This document shows, one piece after another, positions 9,382 to 19,866 of a stretch of DNA of 64,000 nt. The notes under the pieces were generated by a model, which saw nothing but the letters and a program-made list of their open reading frames with translations, was not told the origin of the DNA and searched no databases. This DNA comes from Duganella qianjiadongensis (GTDB taxonomy: Bacteria; Pseudomonadota; Gammaproteobacteria; Burkholderiales; Burkholderiaceae_D), in assembly GCF_009857915.1 (NCBI RefSeq), contig NZ_WWCM01000002.1, positions 1 through 64,000 of the forward strand. The letters are read 5' to 3'. Within the stretch, counting starts at the first letter, position 1. Every line of letters starts with the position of its first letter. Made by a program: the position numbers and the translations under genes.

Positions 9382-10614
9382 TTAATTGAAATTCAAACCC
9401 ATACGTTCAGCCACCGTATGCATGTCCTTGTCGCCCCGGCCCGACAGGTTAGCCAGAATAATCTGGTCGGCTGGCAGCGTGGCCGCCAGCTTGAAGGCAT
9501 AGGCCAGCGCGTGCGACGACTCCAGCGCCGGAATGATGCCTTCGATATGGCAGCAGTCATGGAAAGCTGCCAGTGCCTCTTCATCCGTGATGGAAACGTA
9601 CTGGGCCCGGCCGCTATCCTTCAGATAAGCGTGCTCCGGCCCTACCCCCGGATAATCGAGCCCCGCCGAAACGGAATGGGTTTCGATGATCTGGCCGTTT
9701 TCATCCTGCAGCAGATAGGTGCGATTGCCGTGCAACACGCCCGGATAGCCCTTGCTCAGCGAAGCGGCGTGCTTGTCGCCATTCAGCCCTTCACCGGCCG
9801 CTTCCACCCCCACCAGACGGACCTGCTTCTCGTCGATATAAGGGTAGAAAATCCCCATGGCATTCGAGCCGCCACCGATGCAGGCCACCACGTAGTCGGG
9901 CTGACGGCCCGTCATTTCCGGCATCTGCACCAGGCACTCCTCGCCGATCACGGACTGGAAGTCGCGCACCAGCATAGGATAAGGATGGGGACCGGCCACC
10001 GTGCCGATGATGTAGAAGGTATTTTCGATATTCGTTACCCAGTCGCGCATGGCTTCGTTGAGCGCATCCTTGAGGGTTTTCGAACCCGATTCCACCGGCA
10101 CCACGGTAGCGCCCAGCAGCTTCATGCGGTACACATTCTGGGCCTGACGCTTGACGTCTTCGCTGCCCATATAGACCACGCATTCGAGGCCGAAGCGGGC
10201 GCAGATGGTGGCCGTGGCCACGCCGTGCTGGCCGGCGCCCGTCTCGGCGATGATGCGGCGCTTGCCCATGCGTCTAGCCAGCAGGGCCTGACCGATCACA
10301 TTGTTGATCTTGTGCGCGCCCGTATGGTTGAGGTCTTCGCGCTTGAAGAACACTTGCGCGCCGCCCATCTGCTGCGACCAGCGCTTGGCGTGGTAGACGG
10401 GCGAAGGACGGCCGACAAAGTGCTTGAGTTCGTAACGGAATTCTTCGAGGAATTCGGCGTCTTTGCTGAATTTCTCGTAAGCCTGATTCAGCTCGGCCAG
10501 AGCGTAGGTCAGGGTTTCGGCGACGAAGGAGCCGCCGTAAGGGCCGAAGTGGCCGCGGTTATCGGGTAAATCGTAATCTTTAGCGTGGAACAGGGGCTGC
10601 GCTGGCGCATTCAT
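9382..10614 (-). CDS. trpB: Tryptophan synthase beta chain
   Basis: TrpB condenses indole with serine to make tryptophan using PLP. The 410-residue protein shows the PLP lysine Lys102 in [10 protein letters not shown], the phosphate-binding glycine-rich [10 protein letters not shown] and the GRGDKD motif near the C-terminus. Its start overlaps the end of trpF by 35 nt, indicating translational coupling. Confidence 0.97.
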   Translation of the reverse strand: MNAPAQPLFHAKDYDLPDNRGHFGPYGGSFVAETLTYALAELNQAYEKFSKDAEFLEEFRYELKHFVGRPSPVYHAKRWSQQMGGAQVFFKREDLNHTGAHKINNVIGQALLARRMGKRRIIAETGAGQHGVATATICARFGLECVVYMGSEDVKRQAQNVYRMKLLGATVVPVESGSKTLKDALNEAMRDWVTNIENTFYIIGTVAGPHPYPMLVRDFQSVIGEECLVQMPEMTGRQPDYVVACIGGGSNAMGIFYPYIDEKQVRLVGVEAAGEGLNGDKHAASLSKGYPGVLHGNRTYLLQDENGQIIETHSVSAGLDYPGVGPEHAYLKDSGRAQYVSITDEEALAAFHDCCHIEGIIPALESSHALAYAFKLAATLPADQIILANLSGRGDKDMHTVAERMGLNFN

Positions 10615-11290
10615 GATGGGTGGCTCTCTCGATTAAGTCATCTCCGGCACGCACGGCTGCAACAAATGCAGCGATCTTGCGGCCATCCTTGATCCCCTTG
10701 GACGCTTCGACACCACTGCTGATATCGACCGCGTAGGGGCGTACCTCGCGCACTGCGTCAGTGGCGTTGTGTACGCTCAAGCCACCACTCAAAACGACCC
10801 GAGGCGCGAGCTCTTTTGGAATGAGAGACCAATCAAAACCCTTCCCAGCGCCACCGTAGGCGTCCACATAAGTATCCAGCAACAGACTGGTGAACCAGGG
10901 ACCGGCAGCGCGGCATTGTTGCTCATATTCTAGCAAATCAGCGGGCGCTGTGTCAGGTTTGACGCGAAACACGCGCACATAGGGGCGTGCGGCCGCAGCG
11001 GCAATGGCCGCCGACTCGGCCACCGTCTCGTCGCCGTGCAGCTGGATCAGGGCGATAGGCGCGATGGCCACGGTGGCCGCCACTTCTGCCGGGCTGGCAT
11101 TGACGAACAGCCCCGTACAGGTGACGAAGGGCGGCACGCAAGCAATCAGGGCCGCTGCCTGCTCGGGCGTGACATAGCGCGGACTTTTAGGATAGAACAC
11201 AAAACCGATGGCATCGGCCCCGGCCGCCACAGCCGCCTGTACATCTTCTACGCGGGTCAGACCGCAAATCTTGATACGGGTGCGTGCCAT
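10580..11290 (-). CDS. trpF: Phosphoribosylanthranilate isomerase
   Basis: TrpF isomerises phosphoribosylanthranilate in the tryptophan pathway. The 236-residue barrel starts [16 protein letters not shown], with the catalytic Cys in KICGLT and the Asp in LLLDTY. The C-terminal LSGGL and DISSGVE motifs are present. It is slightly longer than usual because the tail overlaps the trpB start. It lies 19 bp after truA. Confidence 0.96.
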   Translation of the reverse strand: MARTRIKICGLTRVEDVQAAVAAGADAIGFVFYPKSPRYVTPEQAAALIACVPPFVTCTGLFVNASPAEVAATVAIAPIALIQLHGDETVAESAAIAAAAARPYVRVFRVKPDTAPADLLEYEQQCRAAGPWFTSLLLDTYVDAYGGAGKGFDWSLIPKELAPRVVLSGGLSVHNATDAVREVRPYAVDISSGVEASKGIKDGRKIAAFVAAVRAGDDLIERATHHECASAAPVPR

Positions 11291-11309
11291 GCTTATCCTT
11301 TAAAAGCCT

Positions 11310-12113
11310 TTAAAACCAGACCAGGGGGCTATCCGCTTCCTGCGGCAGCTGCCATTTCAGGTCATAGCCCACACGGGCCAGATACAGGCCATCGGGCATG
11401 AAAGTGGGCGCGGCCAGCGTGCGGTCTTTACTTTCCAACAACTGCCCCAGCCATTCGGGCTTTTCCCGCCCGCTGCCGATATACACCAGCGAGCCAACCA
11501 GATTGCGCACCATGTGGTGCAGGAAGGCGCTGGCGGTAATGGTAAACACGATCAGTTCGCCCTGCTGGCGGATCTTGATCTCGTGCATCAGTTTCATCGG
11601 CGATTTGGCCTGACACTGGGCCGCGCGGAAGGCGCTGAAATCGTGCCAGCCCACTAAAGGCTGCACGGCCTGCTGCATCAGTTCCACGTCCAGCGGGCGG
11701 AAGAAGAAACCGGCCCGGCCGGCCAGCAGCGCACTGCGCACCGGATGGTTGTGCAGCACGTAGTGATAAGTGCGGGAATGGGCGCTAAAACGGGCGTGGA
11801 AGAAATCCTGCGCCGCCGGATCGCCTTCGAGCTGTCTGGCCCAGCGTACGCTGATCGAGGGCGGCAGAAAGGCGTTGGCGGCGCGTACCCAGGCGTGCTC
11901 GTCGCGCTCCAGTTCGGTATCGAAGTGCACCACCTGCTCCAGCGCGTGCACACCGGCGTCGGTGCGTCCCGCGCAGGTGGTGGCCAGTTTTACCGTGGCA
12001 AATTTTTCCAGTGCCTCTTCCAGCTTGTCCTGCACGGTCAGGCCACTGGGCTGCTTCTGGTAGCCCTGCCATGCATTGCCGTCGTACTGGACGCCGATTA
12101 CTATCCGTTTCAA
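11310..12113 (-). CDS. truA: tRNA pseudouridine(38-40) synthase
   Basis: TruA modifies uridines 38-40 of the tRNA anticodon stem. The 267-residue protein contains the catalytic aspartate in AGRTDAGVHA and the FLHHMVRNLVGSL core. It sits between fimV and trpF, a common arrangement in beta- and gammaproteobacteria. Confidence 0.96.
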   Translation of the reverse strand: MKRIVIGVQYDGNAWQGYQKQPSGLTVQDKLEEALEKFATVKLATTCAGRTDAGVHALEQVVHFDTELERDEHAWVRAANAFLPPSISVRWARQLEGDPAAQDFFHARFSAHSRTYHYVLHNHPVRSALLAGRAGFFFRPLDVELMQQAVQPLVGWHDFSAFRAAQCQAKSPMKLMHEIKIRQQGELIVFTITASAFLHHMVRNLVGSLVYIGSGREKPEWLGQLLESKDRTLAAPTFMPDGLYLARVGYDLKWQLPQEADSPLVWF

Positions 12114-12213
12114 TTGCTGCCCGATCTGTTCTCTGAGTCAGCCATTATATACGGGCACATGCAAGGACACCGGCTGGCGCCGTGCCCAGGCAGCGGCGCC
12201 GGATGCAACATAC

Positions 12214-14847
12214 TTAGCCCAGCTGGGCCAGCATGGTGTTGGCCTTGGCGATCTGGCTGCCGTTACCGCCGCGCAGTACTTCTTCCAGCAGTTCGCGCGC
12301 ACCTTCCTTGTCACCGATCTCCTGATAGGCCACGGCCAGATCGAGCTTGGTGTCCATTTCCATGTGCTGGGCCGACATCGGCTCGTCGGCGCTGGCATCG
12401 GCCGGCGCCGCTGCGGCACTAGCCACTTCCGGCAGGTCGAGATCGATGCTCGACAGATCGAATTCCTGCGCGGCCGGAGCCGGTGCCGGCGTGACTTCTT
12501 CGGCACTCCTGAGCAGATCGGCCAGATCGTCTTCCGCAGTGGCGGCAGCGGCAGCCGCTTCGGCCGCTGGTGCAAGCGTCGCCTGCAGATCGAAGCCGGC
12601 CAGATCGAGGTCGAGTGCATCGCTGGCGCTTTCTGCGGCAGGCGCAGTGTCGCCCGGCAGATCGAGCGTGAAGTCCAGATCGGCAACCGCCGCGGGAGAA
12701 GCAGCAGCATCCGTCGCAGCTGAGGCTGCGCTGGCAGGCAGCTCGATCGCGGCAGGCGCATCGTCTACCGGCTCGAAACTGAGGCCGCCCAGATCGAAGT
12801 CCATCAGATTGCTATTCTCGGCGGCTACCGACGCCGGCGAAATGGCTGCATCGGCCGCTTGCGGCAGCGCGGTTTCCATGCCGGCGTCAAAGTTACTCAT
12901 GTCGGCTGCGGGCGCAAAGGGATCAGCCGCATCAGCGACGCTTTCCGCAGCCGCTGGCGCCGAGGTATCAGGGCCACGTGTGTAGAGCGGATTGGCCGGA
13001 TCCAGCGCCTGCCCCATGGCAGCGGCCTGGGTCCAGTCCTCGCCCTGACCGCGGGTCAGGCCATACAGTTCCTCGGCCTGCTCCTCGAAGGCGCGCAGAT
13101 CTTTACGGGCCGTGTAAATTTCCAGCAGCTTCAGGCGGGCCGGATGACGCTCCGGATGCACGCGCAATGCTTCCTTGAGGATCTCTTCGGCCTGGGCGTC
13201 GCGGCCATAGGCTATGTACACATCGGCTTCCGCCACCGGATCGACTTCATTGGTATCGAGCTGGCTGGCCGACGGCGCAAAGTTGGAATTGAAAACACTG
13301 TTGCTGGTATCGACACTCTGGCCGCCCGTTTCTTCGATCAGGGACTGCGCCGTCAATGCCGGATCTTCCACGGCGATGGTTTCTTCCTTCGGCACTTCGA
13401 ACTTGCGACGGCGCCGTGCCGCAAACAGCGCACCGCCGCCGGCCAGCAAGGTGGCAGCGGCAATGCCGACATATTGCAGGTTGTCCATCAGGATTTCGAA
13501 GATGCTAGGCTCTGCTGCTTTCTTCGGCGGCAGCACCAGCGTACGCTTGGGCTTGGCCGGAGCCGATGCTTCCGCCGAAGCGGAAGCCGAGGCGGAAGCG
13601 GAAGCAGCAGCGGAAGCGGAAGCTGAAGCGGAGGCCGAGGCCTTGGCCGCAGCCTTGCTCTTCATCGCCATCAGGTTTTCCAGATCGCGTACATTCTTTT
13701 CCAGTTCCTTGGTACGGGCGTCGGCCTCTTCCAGTTCCTTCTGTTTGGCGATCTTGTCTTCCACCGCCAGCCCGGTCTTGCCCTGCTCGGGCGTGCCGCT
13801 GGTGGCTTTCGACAGGGTCAGCTTGTCCTTGGCCGCATTCACGGCATTCGGCTTTTCTTCCACTTTGGCGGTGATTTTGCCCGTCACATTCTGGGCCGGA
13901 TCGGCTTCCTTGGCCGGCGTGCTGTTGGCGACCTGCCCGGCCAGTTTGGCGCGATAGGCTGCAAAGTCGGCAGCATGGGCTACGACCACGCCGCGTGCCT
14001 CGCCTTCCGGCGCACTGGCGCGGATATCGTCGCTGCCCGGCACGGCCAGAATCTGGCCCGACTTCAGGCGGTTCATATTGTTACCGGCAAAAGCTTCCGG
14101 ATTGGCGCGGTAGAGTGCCACCAGCATCATGTCGAGCGAGACATCCTGCGGCTTGACCTGGCTGGCAATGCGGCTCAGATTGTCGCCGTTCTTGACCGTG
14201 TATTCGCTGGCTGCCTGTGACGATGGCGGCGCAGTGGGCGCAGCAGCAGGTGCAGCTGGCGCTTGTGCCGCCGTTGCGGGCGCTGGCGCAGGCGTTGGCG
14301 TCGGCGCGGCAGCACTGGCTGGTGCCGCTGCGGGGGCCGGTGTGCCGGGCGCTGCCGGCAGCGGACGGCCCAGATCTACCGGCGCAGCCACTTGCGGCGC
14401 CTGCGTGGCGCGCATTTCGGCCGGATCGAGCAGGAAGGTGTATTCGCGCACGATGCGGCCACCATTCCAGTTCAGCTCCATCAGCATATCGACAAAGGGC
14501 TCGTTAATCGGCTGGCTGGAACTGACCTTGATCACCTGACGGCCGGCGCGCTGCTCGACGTCGAAGCGCAGCGACAGCAAGGCGGGATTGAAATCGATAT
14601 TGGCCACGCGGTAGGCATCGGCCGGGGCCAGTTTGGCCACCAGCGCCGCCGCTTCGTCCGCCGACACGGCAGTCAGCTCGATTTCGGCGCGCAGCGGCTG
14701 GCCCAGCGAGGACAGCACCGTCAGCTTGCCCAGTCCGGCCGCATGGGCCGAGGCCATCAGCACCGCACTGGCCACCGCACCAGTGAGAGTTTTCAACGCA
14801 AACGAGGCAAAGCGGGAACGATTCGGTACGGGCATAGTGGGCAGCAT
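12214..14847 (-). CDS. fimV: FimV/TspA-like polar hub protein
   Basis: FimV-type proteins are peptidoglycan-binding inner-membrane hubs that organise polar type IV pili and related systems. The 877-residue protein has an N-terminal signal segment and the conserved FimV N-terminal domain (GLGKLTVLSSLGQPLRAEI). A LysM domain begins near residue 214 (YTVKNGDNLSRIA). A Ser-Ala repeat tract lies near 402-428 and a transmembrane helix near 455-476. A long acidic cytoplasmic part follows, ending in the FimV C-terminal motif with a TPR-like repeat (KLDLAVAYQEIGD). An in-frame ATG at 14835 is an alternative start. Confidence 0.92.
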   Translation of the reverse strand: MLPTMPVPNRSRFASFALKTLTGAVASAVLMASAHAAGLGKLTVLSSLGQPLRAEIELTAVSADEAAALVAKLAPADAYRVANIDFNPALLSLRFDVEQRAGRQVIKVSSSQPINEPFVDMLMELNWNGGRIVREYTFLLDPAEMRATQAPQVAAPVDLGRPLPAAPGTPAPAAAPASAAAPTPTPAPAPATAAQAPAAPAAAPTAPPSSQAASEYTVKNGDNLSRIASQVKPQDVSLDMMLVALYRANPEAFAGNNMNRLKSGQILAVPGSDDIRASAPEGEARGVVVAHAADFAAYRAKLAGQVANSTPAKEADPAQNVTGKITAKVEEKPNAVNAAKDKLTLSKATSGTPEQGKTGLAVEDKIAKQKELEEADARTKELEKNVRDLENLMAMKSKAAAKASASASASASAAASASASASASAEASAPAKPKRTLVLPPKKAAEPSIFEILMDNLQYVGIAAATLLAGGGALFAARRRRKFEVPKEETIAVEDPALTAQSLIEETGGQSVDTSNSVFNSNFAPSASQLDTNEVDPVAEADVYIAYGRDAQAEEILKEALRVHPERHPARLKLLEIYTARKDLRAFEEQAEELYGLTRGQGEDWTQAAAMGQALDPANPLYTRGPDTSAPAAAESVADAADPFAPAADMSNFDAGMETALPQAADAAISPASVAAENSNLMDFDLGGLSFEPVDDAPAAIELPASAASAATDAAASPAAVADLDFTLDLPGDTAPAAESASDALDLDLAGFDLQATLAPAAEAAAAAATAEDDLADLLRSAEEVTPAPAPAAQEFDLSSIDLDLPEVASAAAAPADASADEPMSAQHMEMDTKLDLAVAYQEIGDKEGARELLEEVLRGGNGSQIAKANTMLAQLG
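13565..13640 (-). repeat. Short-unit Ser-Ala coding repeat inside fimV
   Basis: Alternating Ser and Ala codons (units close to GAAGCG/GAGGCC on the plus strand) run for about 25 residues. Such six-base repeats can expand or contract in frame and alter linker length between the coiled coil and the membrane helix. Confidence 0.8.
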
Positions 14848-14969
14848 TAGGTTGTCAGAGGGAAAATGTTACTTTCCCAGATATCCCAACATATCATCAT
14901 GCTTTCAGGCACGCAAGCTTTGCACGACGTATGACGGGCCAGTTGTCACGTCTACGCCCACTTTAGACG

Positions 14970-15014
14970 AAAAAAAGGGGTTTTCCCTATGAGAACACAG
15001 AGAGAAAACCCCTT
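14970..15014 (-). terminator. asd terminator
   Basis: An 11-bp stem (14975-14985 with 15004-15014) with an 18-nt loop is followed by a run of T residues on the minus strand (A-run 14970-14976). It ends the leuC-asd transcription unit before fimV. Confidence 0.85.
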
Positions 15015-15066
15015 CAACTCGGGCGATCAAACGCCCGCCTGAAACGCAGATAAAGTAAGCGCTAGC

Positions 15067-16194
15067 TTAGTTGTCCAGCACAATACGCAGCATACGGCGC
15101 AGCGGTTCGGCCGCGCCCCACAGCAGCTGGTCGCCCACGGTGAAGGCCGACAGGTAGTCCGGCCCCATTTCCAGTTTGCGCAGACGGCCCACAGGGATGG
15201 TCAGGCCGCCGGTCACGGCGGCTGGCGACAGGTCTTTCATCGACGCTTCGCGGGTGTTAGGCACCACTTTGGCCCACTGGTTGGCGGAAGCGATGATGTC
15301 GGTGATCTCGTCCAGCGGCACATCTTTTTTCAGCTTGATGGTCAGTGCCTGCGAGTGGCAGCGCATGGCGCCGATCCGTACGCACAGGCCGTCGACGGGG
15401 ATAGGCTTGGAACCGAAATCGGCGCCCAGACCCAGAATCTTGTTGGTTTCCGCGCCGGCTTTCCACTCTTCTTTCGACTGGCCGTTGCCCAGATCCTTGT
15501 CGATCCATGGAATCAGGTTGCCTGCCAGCGGCACGCCGAACTGCTTGGTTTCGTCCGCCGTCAGGCCGTGCTGGGTAGCCAGCACCTGACGGTCGATTTC
15601 CAGAATCGCCGAAGCAGGATTGTCCAGCAGCGGCTTGATGGCGCTGTTGATGGTGCCGAACTGGGTCAGCAGTTCGCGCATGTGCTGGGCACCGCCGCCC
15701 GAAGCGGCCTGATAGGTCATGGAAGTCATCCACTCCACCAGATTGTGCTGGAACAGGCCACCCAGACCGATCAGCATGCACGATACCGTGCAGTTACCGC
15801 CGATGAAGTTCTTCACGCCCTTGCCCAGCGCGTCCTTGATCACGTGCATATTTACCGGATCGAGTACGATCACGGCATCTTTTTCGATCCGCAGCGTGGA
15901 CGCTGCGTCGATCCAGTAGCCGTTCCAGCCTGCTGCGCGCAGCTTCGGGAACACTTCGGTGGTGTAATCGCCGCCCTGGCACGAAATGATGATTTCGCAC
16001 TTTTTCAGTTCGTCGATATCGGTGGCGCTTTTCAGTTTGGTTTCATTCTTCGCCATCTTCGGGGCATCGCCGCCGGGATTCGAAGTAGTGAAGAACACTG
16101 GCTCGATGTGGGCGAAATCGCCCTCTTCCTGCATACGCTGCATCAGCACCGAACCGACCATACCACGCCAACCTACCAAGCCTACCAGTTTCAT
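15067..16194 (-). CDS. asd: Aspartate-semialdehyde dehydrogenase
   Basis: Asd reduces aspartyl phosphate to the semialdehyde feeding lysine, threonine, methionine and diaminopimelate synthesis. The 375-residue protein has the NADP-binding [13 protein letters not shown] motif, the catalytic Cys135 in GGNCTVS, and the active-site His in GAMRCHSQA. It is the gammaproteobacterial-type form. It follows leuB, as in many betaproteobacteria. Confidence 0.97.
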   Translation of the reverse strand: MKLVGLVGWRGMVGSVLMQRMQEEGDFAHIEPVFFTTSNPGGDAPKMAKNETKLKSATDIDELKKCEIIISCQGGDYTTEVFPKLRAAGWNGYWIDAASTLRIEKDAVIVLDPVNMHVIKDALGKGVKNFIGGNCTVSCMLIGLGGLFQHNLVEWMTSMTYQAASGGGAQHMRELLTQFGTINSAIKPLLDNPASAILEIDRQVLATQHGLTADETKQFGVPLAGNLIPWIDKDLGNGQSKEEWKAGAETNKILGLGADFGSKPIPVDGLCVRIGAMRCHSQALTIKLKKDVPLDEITDIIASANQWAKVVPNTREASMKDLSPAAVTGGLTIPVGRLRKLEMGPDYLSAFTVGDQLLWGAAEPLRRMLRIVLDN

Positions 16195-16288
16195 AATTAT
16201 TCCTTGAGTTTCAGTTTCTTCCCGAGCGGGACTGCTGTAGCTTGGCTTTCCCCAGCTGTTGCGGCAGTCAGTCCCTGTGCGTACTTCT

Positions 16289-17359
16289 TTACACCAGCGC
16301 TTTCACCACGGCGTTACCCATTTCTTCCGTGCCCACCTTGGTGGTGCCGGCTTCGTAGATATCGGCAGTGCGCAGACCTTGCGCCAGCACGGCCTTGACG
16401 GCGTTCTCGATACGGTCCGCCTGTTCCGGCTTGTTCAGCGAGAAGCGCAGCATCATGGCGGCCGACAGTATGGTCGCCAGCGGATTGGCGATGCCTTTGC
16501 CGGCGATGTCCGGCGCCGAGCCGTGCGAGGGTTCGTACAGGCCCTTGTTGCTGGCGTCGAGCGAGGCCGATGGCAGCATGCCGATCGAACCGGTCAGCAT
16601 GGCCGCTGCATCGCTGAGGATGTCGCCGAACATATTGCCGGTCACGATCACATCGAACTTTTTCGGTGCGCGCACCAGCTGCATGGCAGCGTTATCGACA
16701 TACATGTGTTCGAGCGCGACGTCCGGATATTCCTTGTGCACGTCGATCACGATGTCTTTCCAGAACTGGAAGGTTTCCAGCACATTGGCCTTGTCCACGC
16801 TGGTCAGGCGCTTGTCGCGCTTCTGCGCAGCCTGGAAGGCCACGTGGGCGATGCGGCGGATTTCGCCTTCCGCATAGCGCATGGTGTCGTAACCTTCGCG
16901 CTGGCCTTTGAACGGGCCGTCCGGGCACTCGCGCACGCCGCGCGGCTGGCCGAAGTAGATGTCACCGGTCAGTTCGCGGATGATCAGGATGTCCAGCCCG
17001 GACACCACTTCCGGCTTCAGCGTCGACGCGCCGGCCAGTTCCGGATACAGGATGGCCGGACGCAGGTTGGCGAACAGACCCAGTTGCTTGCGCAGGCCCA
17101 GAATAGCCTGCTCGGGACGCAGCGAGCGTTCCAGATTGTCGTACTGGTAGTCGCCGACGGCGCCGAACAGCACGGCGTCAGCCGCTTTGGCCAGTGCCAG
17201 CGTGCCTTCCGGCAGCGGATGGCCATGGGCCGCGTAGCCGGCGCCGCCGACCGGTGCCGTTTCCAGTTCGAACGGTTCACCGAGGACGTTCAGCACCTTG
17301 ACGGCCTGGGCCACGATTTCCGGGCCGATACCGTCGCCCGGGAGAATTGCGATTTTCAT
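16289..17359 (-). CDS. leuB: 3-isopropylmalate dehydrogenase
   Basis: LeuB performs oxidative decarboxylation of 3-isopropylmalate in leucine synthesis. The 356-residue protein begins [15 protein letters not shown] and contains the conserved substrate and metal region ([23 protein letters not shown]) and [10 protein letters not shown]. It lies 20 bp after leuD. Confidence 0.97.
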   Translation of the reverse strand: MKIAILPGDGIGPEIVAQAVKVLNVLGEPFELETAPVGGAGYAAHGHPLPEGTLALAKAADAVLFGAVGDYQYDNLERSLRPEQAILGLRKQLGLFANLRPAILYPELAGASTLKPEVVSGLDILIIRELTGDIYFGQPRGVRECPDGPFKGQREGYDTMRYAEGEIRRIAHVAFQAAQKRDKRLTSVDKANVLETFQFWKDIVIDVHKEYPDVALEHMYVDNAAMQLVRAPKKFDVIVTGNMFGDILSDAAAMLTGSIGMLPSASLDASNKGLYEPSHGSAPDIAGKGIANPLATILSAAMMLRFSLNKPEQADRIENAVKAVLAQGLRTADIYEAGTTKVGTEEMGNAVVKALV

Positions 17360-17379
17360 GTTGTGATCTTGGTTAGCGT

Positions 17380-18027
17380 TTAGATGACATTGGCCAGCCA
17401 GGGCTGGCTAGCCAGATGGCGCTCTTCGAAAGCACGGATAGTGTCGGCATGACGCAGGGTCAGGCCGATATCGTCGAGCCCGTTCATCAGGCAGTATTTG
17501 CGGAAGGCGTCGATCTCGAATGGGTAGGAGACGCTGCCATTGCTGGTGGAAATGCGCTGCTGTTCAAGGTCCACCACCAGACGGTAACCGGGGAAGGCCT
17601 TGACTTCATTGAACAGATGATCGATCTGCGTTTCGGATAAAACGATGGGCAGCAAGCCGCTCTTGTAGCAGTTGTTGAAGAAGATGTCGGCAAACGAGGG
17701 CGCGATGATGGCGCGGAAGCCATACTGGTCGAGCGCCCATGGGGCGTGCTCGCGCGAGGAGCCGCAGCCGAAGTTCTTGCGCGCCAGCAGGATCGAAGCG
17801 CCCTGATAGCGCGGCTGGTTCAGCACGAAATCGGGATTGAGCGGACGCTTGCTGTTGTCCATGCCCGGTTCGCCGTGGTCCAGATAGCGCCATTCGTCGA
17901 ACAGGTTGGGACCGAAGCCGGTGCGGTGGATGGACTTGAGGAATTGCTTGGGAATGATGGCGTCCGTATCGACGTTGGCGCGATCGAGCGGTGCTACCAG
18001 CCCTTCATAAATCGTAAATTTATCCAT
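17380..18027 (-). CDS. leuD: 3-isopropylmalate dehydratase, small subunit
   Basis: LeuD is the swivelling small subunit of isopropylmalate isomerase. The 215-residue protein has the [14 protein letters not shown] and [15 protein letters not shown] signatures. It is separated from leuC by the entericidin-like gene. Confidence 0.97.
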   Translation of the reverse strand: MDKFTIYEGLVAPLDRANVDTDAIIPKQFLKSIHRTGFGPNLFDEWRYLDHGEPGMDNSKRPLNPDFVLNQPRYQGASILLARKNFGCGSSREHAPWALDQYGFRAIIAPSFADIFFNNCYKSGLLPIVLSETQIDHLFNEVKAFPGYRLVVDLEQQRISTSNGSVSYPFEIDAFRKYCLMNGLDDIGLTLRHADTIRAFEERHLASQPWLANVI

Positions 18028-18086
18028 GATGCTCTATAAGTGGACGGCAGCGCAGAACGTACTGCGCGCCGTCATGGGGGTCCGTT

Positions 18087-18218
18087 TTAATGGCCCGCGG
18101 CGCCCTGCACCGCCTGGCCGGCTTTCTGCACATCCTTGCCGATACCGGCGACGGTGTTGCAGCCGGTCAGGAACAGGGTAGTCATGGCAAGAATAGTCAG
18201 TGCGATCAGTTTTTTCAT
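18087..18218 (-). CDS. Entericidin A/B family small lipoprotein
   Basis: This 43-residue product consists of a signal peptide with lipobox (LFLTGC, lipidated Cys20) and a short mature part (NTVAGIGKDVQKAGQAVQG) typical of entericidins. In E. coli, EcnA and EcnB are antidote and toxin lipoproteins; elsewhere the role is unclear. It sits between leuC and leuD with small gaps and probably shares their transcript. Confidence 0.88.
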   Translation of the reverse strand: MKKLIALTILAMTTLFLTGCNTVAGIGKDVQKAGQAVQGAAGH

Positions 18219-18248
18219 AATGGGGCCTCGTGGGTCGTAAGAGTTCAA

Positions 18249-19652
18249 TTAACGCAGACTGCGTACGTCAACGAAGTGGCCGGCGATACCGGCTGCCGCA
18301 GCCATCGCGGGCGACACCAGATGGGTGCGACCGCCCTGACCCTGGCGTCCTTCGAAATTGCGGTTGGAAGTGGAAGCGCAGCGCTCGCCCGGGTCCAGAC
18401 GGTCGGCATTCATGGCCAGACACATCGAGCAGCCCGGATCGCGCCATTCGAAACCGGCATCGCGGAAGATGCGGTCCAGACCTTCGCGTTCGGCCTGCTC
18501 TTTTACCAGACCGGAGCCCGGCACCACCATCGCCAGCTTGACGTTGGAGGCGCGCTGCTTGCCGCGCACCACTTCGGCGGCGGCGCGCAGGTCTTCGATG
18601 CGCGAGTTGGTGCAGGAACCGATGAACACCTTGTCGATGCGGATATCGCTGATGGCGGTATTCGGCTTCAGGTCCATGTAGACCAGCGCTTTTTCGATGG
18701 CGCTGCGTTTGACCTCGTCTTTTTCATGGTCCGGATCAGGGATGCGGCCATCGATGGCCAGCACCATTTCCGGCGACGTGCCCCAGGTGACCTGCGGCTT
18801 GATCTCGGCCGCATTCAGCGTCACCACCAGATCGAAGCGCGCGCCCGCATCCGAGTGCAGGGTGCGCCAGTATTCGACCGCGCGGTCCCAGTGCGGACCG
18901 ACCGGCGAGAACGGGCGGCCTTTGACGTAGTTGATGGTGGTGTCGTCCACGCCGATGATGCCGGCGCGCGCGCCCGCTTCGATCGCCATATTGCACACCG
19001 TCATACGGCCTTCCATCGACAGCGCGCGGATGGTGGAACCGCCGAATTCGATGCAGTAGCCGGTACCGCCGGCCGTGCCGATCTTGCCGATGATGGCCAG
19101 CACAATGTCCTTGGCCGTCACGCCGGCCGGCAGCGCACCATCCACCTGCACCAGCATGGCTTTGGATTTTTTCTGCAGCAGGGTCTGGGTCGCCAGCACG
19201 TGCTCCACTTCCGAAGTGCCGATGCCGTGCGCCAGAGCGCCGAACGCGCCGTGGGTAGACGTGTGCGAGTCGCCGCACACCACCGTCATGCCCGGCAGGG
19301 TCGCGCCCTGTTCAGGCCCGATCACGTGGACGATGCCCTGACGCTTGTCGTTCATATTGAAATAGGTCAGGCCGTAGGACTTGGCGTTGCTGTCCAGCGT
19401 CTCGACCTGCAGCCGCGAGACGGGATCGGCGATGCCCTGATCGCGCCCGGTGGTCGGCACATTGTGGTCGGCCACGGCCAGATTGGCCGATACCCGCCAT
19501 GGCGCGCGCTGGGCGGCGCGCAGGCCGTCAAAGGCCTGCGGACTGGTGACTTCGTGCACCAGATGGCGGTCGATATACAAGATCGTGGTGCCGTCGTCTT
19601 CGGCCTTGACCACGTGGGATTCCCAGAGTTTGTCGTAAAGCGTCTTCATCAT
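18249..19652 (-). CDS. leuC: 3-isopropylmalate dehydratase, large subunit
   Basis: LeuC is the iron-sulfur aconitase-type subunit that isomerises isopropylmalate. The 467-residue protein has the cluster-ligand cysteines in IGSCTNSR and in DPGCSMC. Tandem ATG codons at 19652 and 19649 are both possible starts; neither has a good ribosome-binding site. It leads the leuC-entericidin-leuD-leuB-asd unit. Confidence 0.96.
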   Translation of the reverse strand: MMKTLYDKLWESHVVKAEDDGTTILYIDRHLVHEVTSPQAFDGLRAAQRAPWRVSANLAVADHNVPTTGRDQGIADPVSRLQVETLDSNAKSYGLTYFNMNDKRQGIVHVIGPEQGATLPGMTVVCGDSHTSTHGAFGALAHGIGTSEVEHVLATQTLLQKKSKAMLVQVDGALPAGVTAKDIVLAIIGKIGTAGGTGYCIEFGGSTIRALSMEGRMTVCNMAIEAGARAGIIGVDDTTINYVKGRPFSPVGPHWDRAVEYWRTLHSDAGARFDLVVTLNAAEIKPQVTWGTSPEMVLAIDGRIPDPDHEKDEVKRSAIEKALVYMDLKPNTAISDIRIDKVFIGSCTNSRIEDLRAAAEVVRGKQRASNVKLAMVVPGSGLVKEQAEREGLDRIFRDAGFEWRDPGCSMCLAMNADRLDPGERCASTSNRNFEGRQGQGGRTHLVSPAMAAAAGIAGHFVDVRSLR

Positions 19653-19813
19653 ATTTGTTGAGTACTGCTACTGCCTGTGTGAGTGATCCACATCGATTAT
19701 GCCATATTGTGCAACGCAATAGCGGTCGCTGCGGTCGGCCTCGTGAGCTGATGCAGTTCCGCTGATTTGATACACTTTTTATGACTCCTTTTAAAAAATT
19801 CTGTGCTGCAATG

Positions 19814-19841
19814 AAAAAAAAGCCTGCGAGGTCGCAGGCTT
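19814..19841 (-). terminator. cheA terminator
   Basis: A 10-bp stem (19820-19829 with 19832-19841) with a 2-nt apparent loop is followed by a T-run on the minus strand (A-run 19814-19821). It lies 26 bp after the cheA stop. Confidence 0.88.
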
Positions 19842-19866
19842 AGTGTCTTACTGGCCCGGCGAATTG

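Noticed and set aside
19668-19775. GTG-started 35-residue frame just upstream of leuC with AAGGAG before it
   Set aside because: It could be a leader peptide, but it has no leucine codons and no attenuator hairpin follows, so a leucine leader is not supported.
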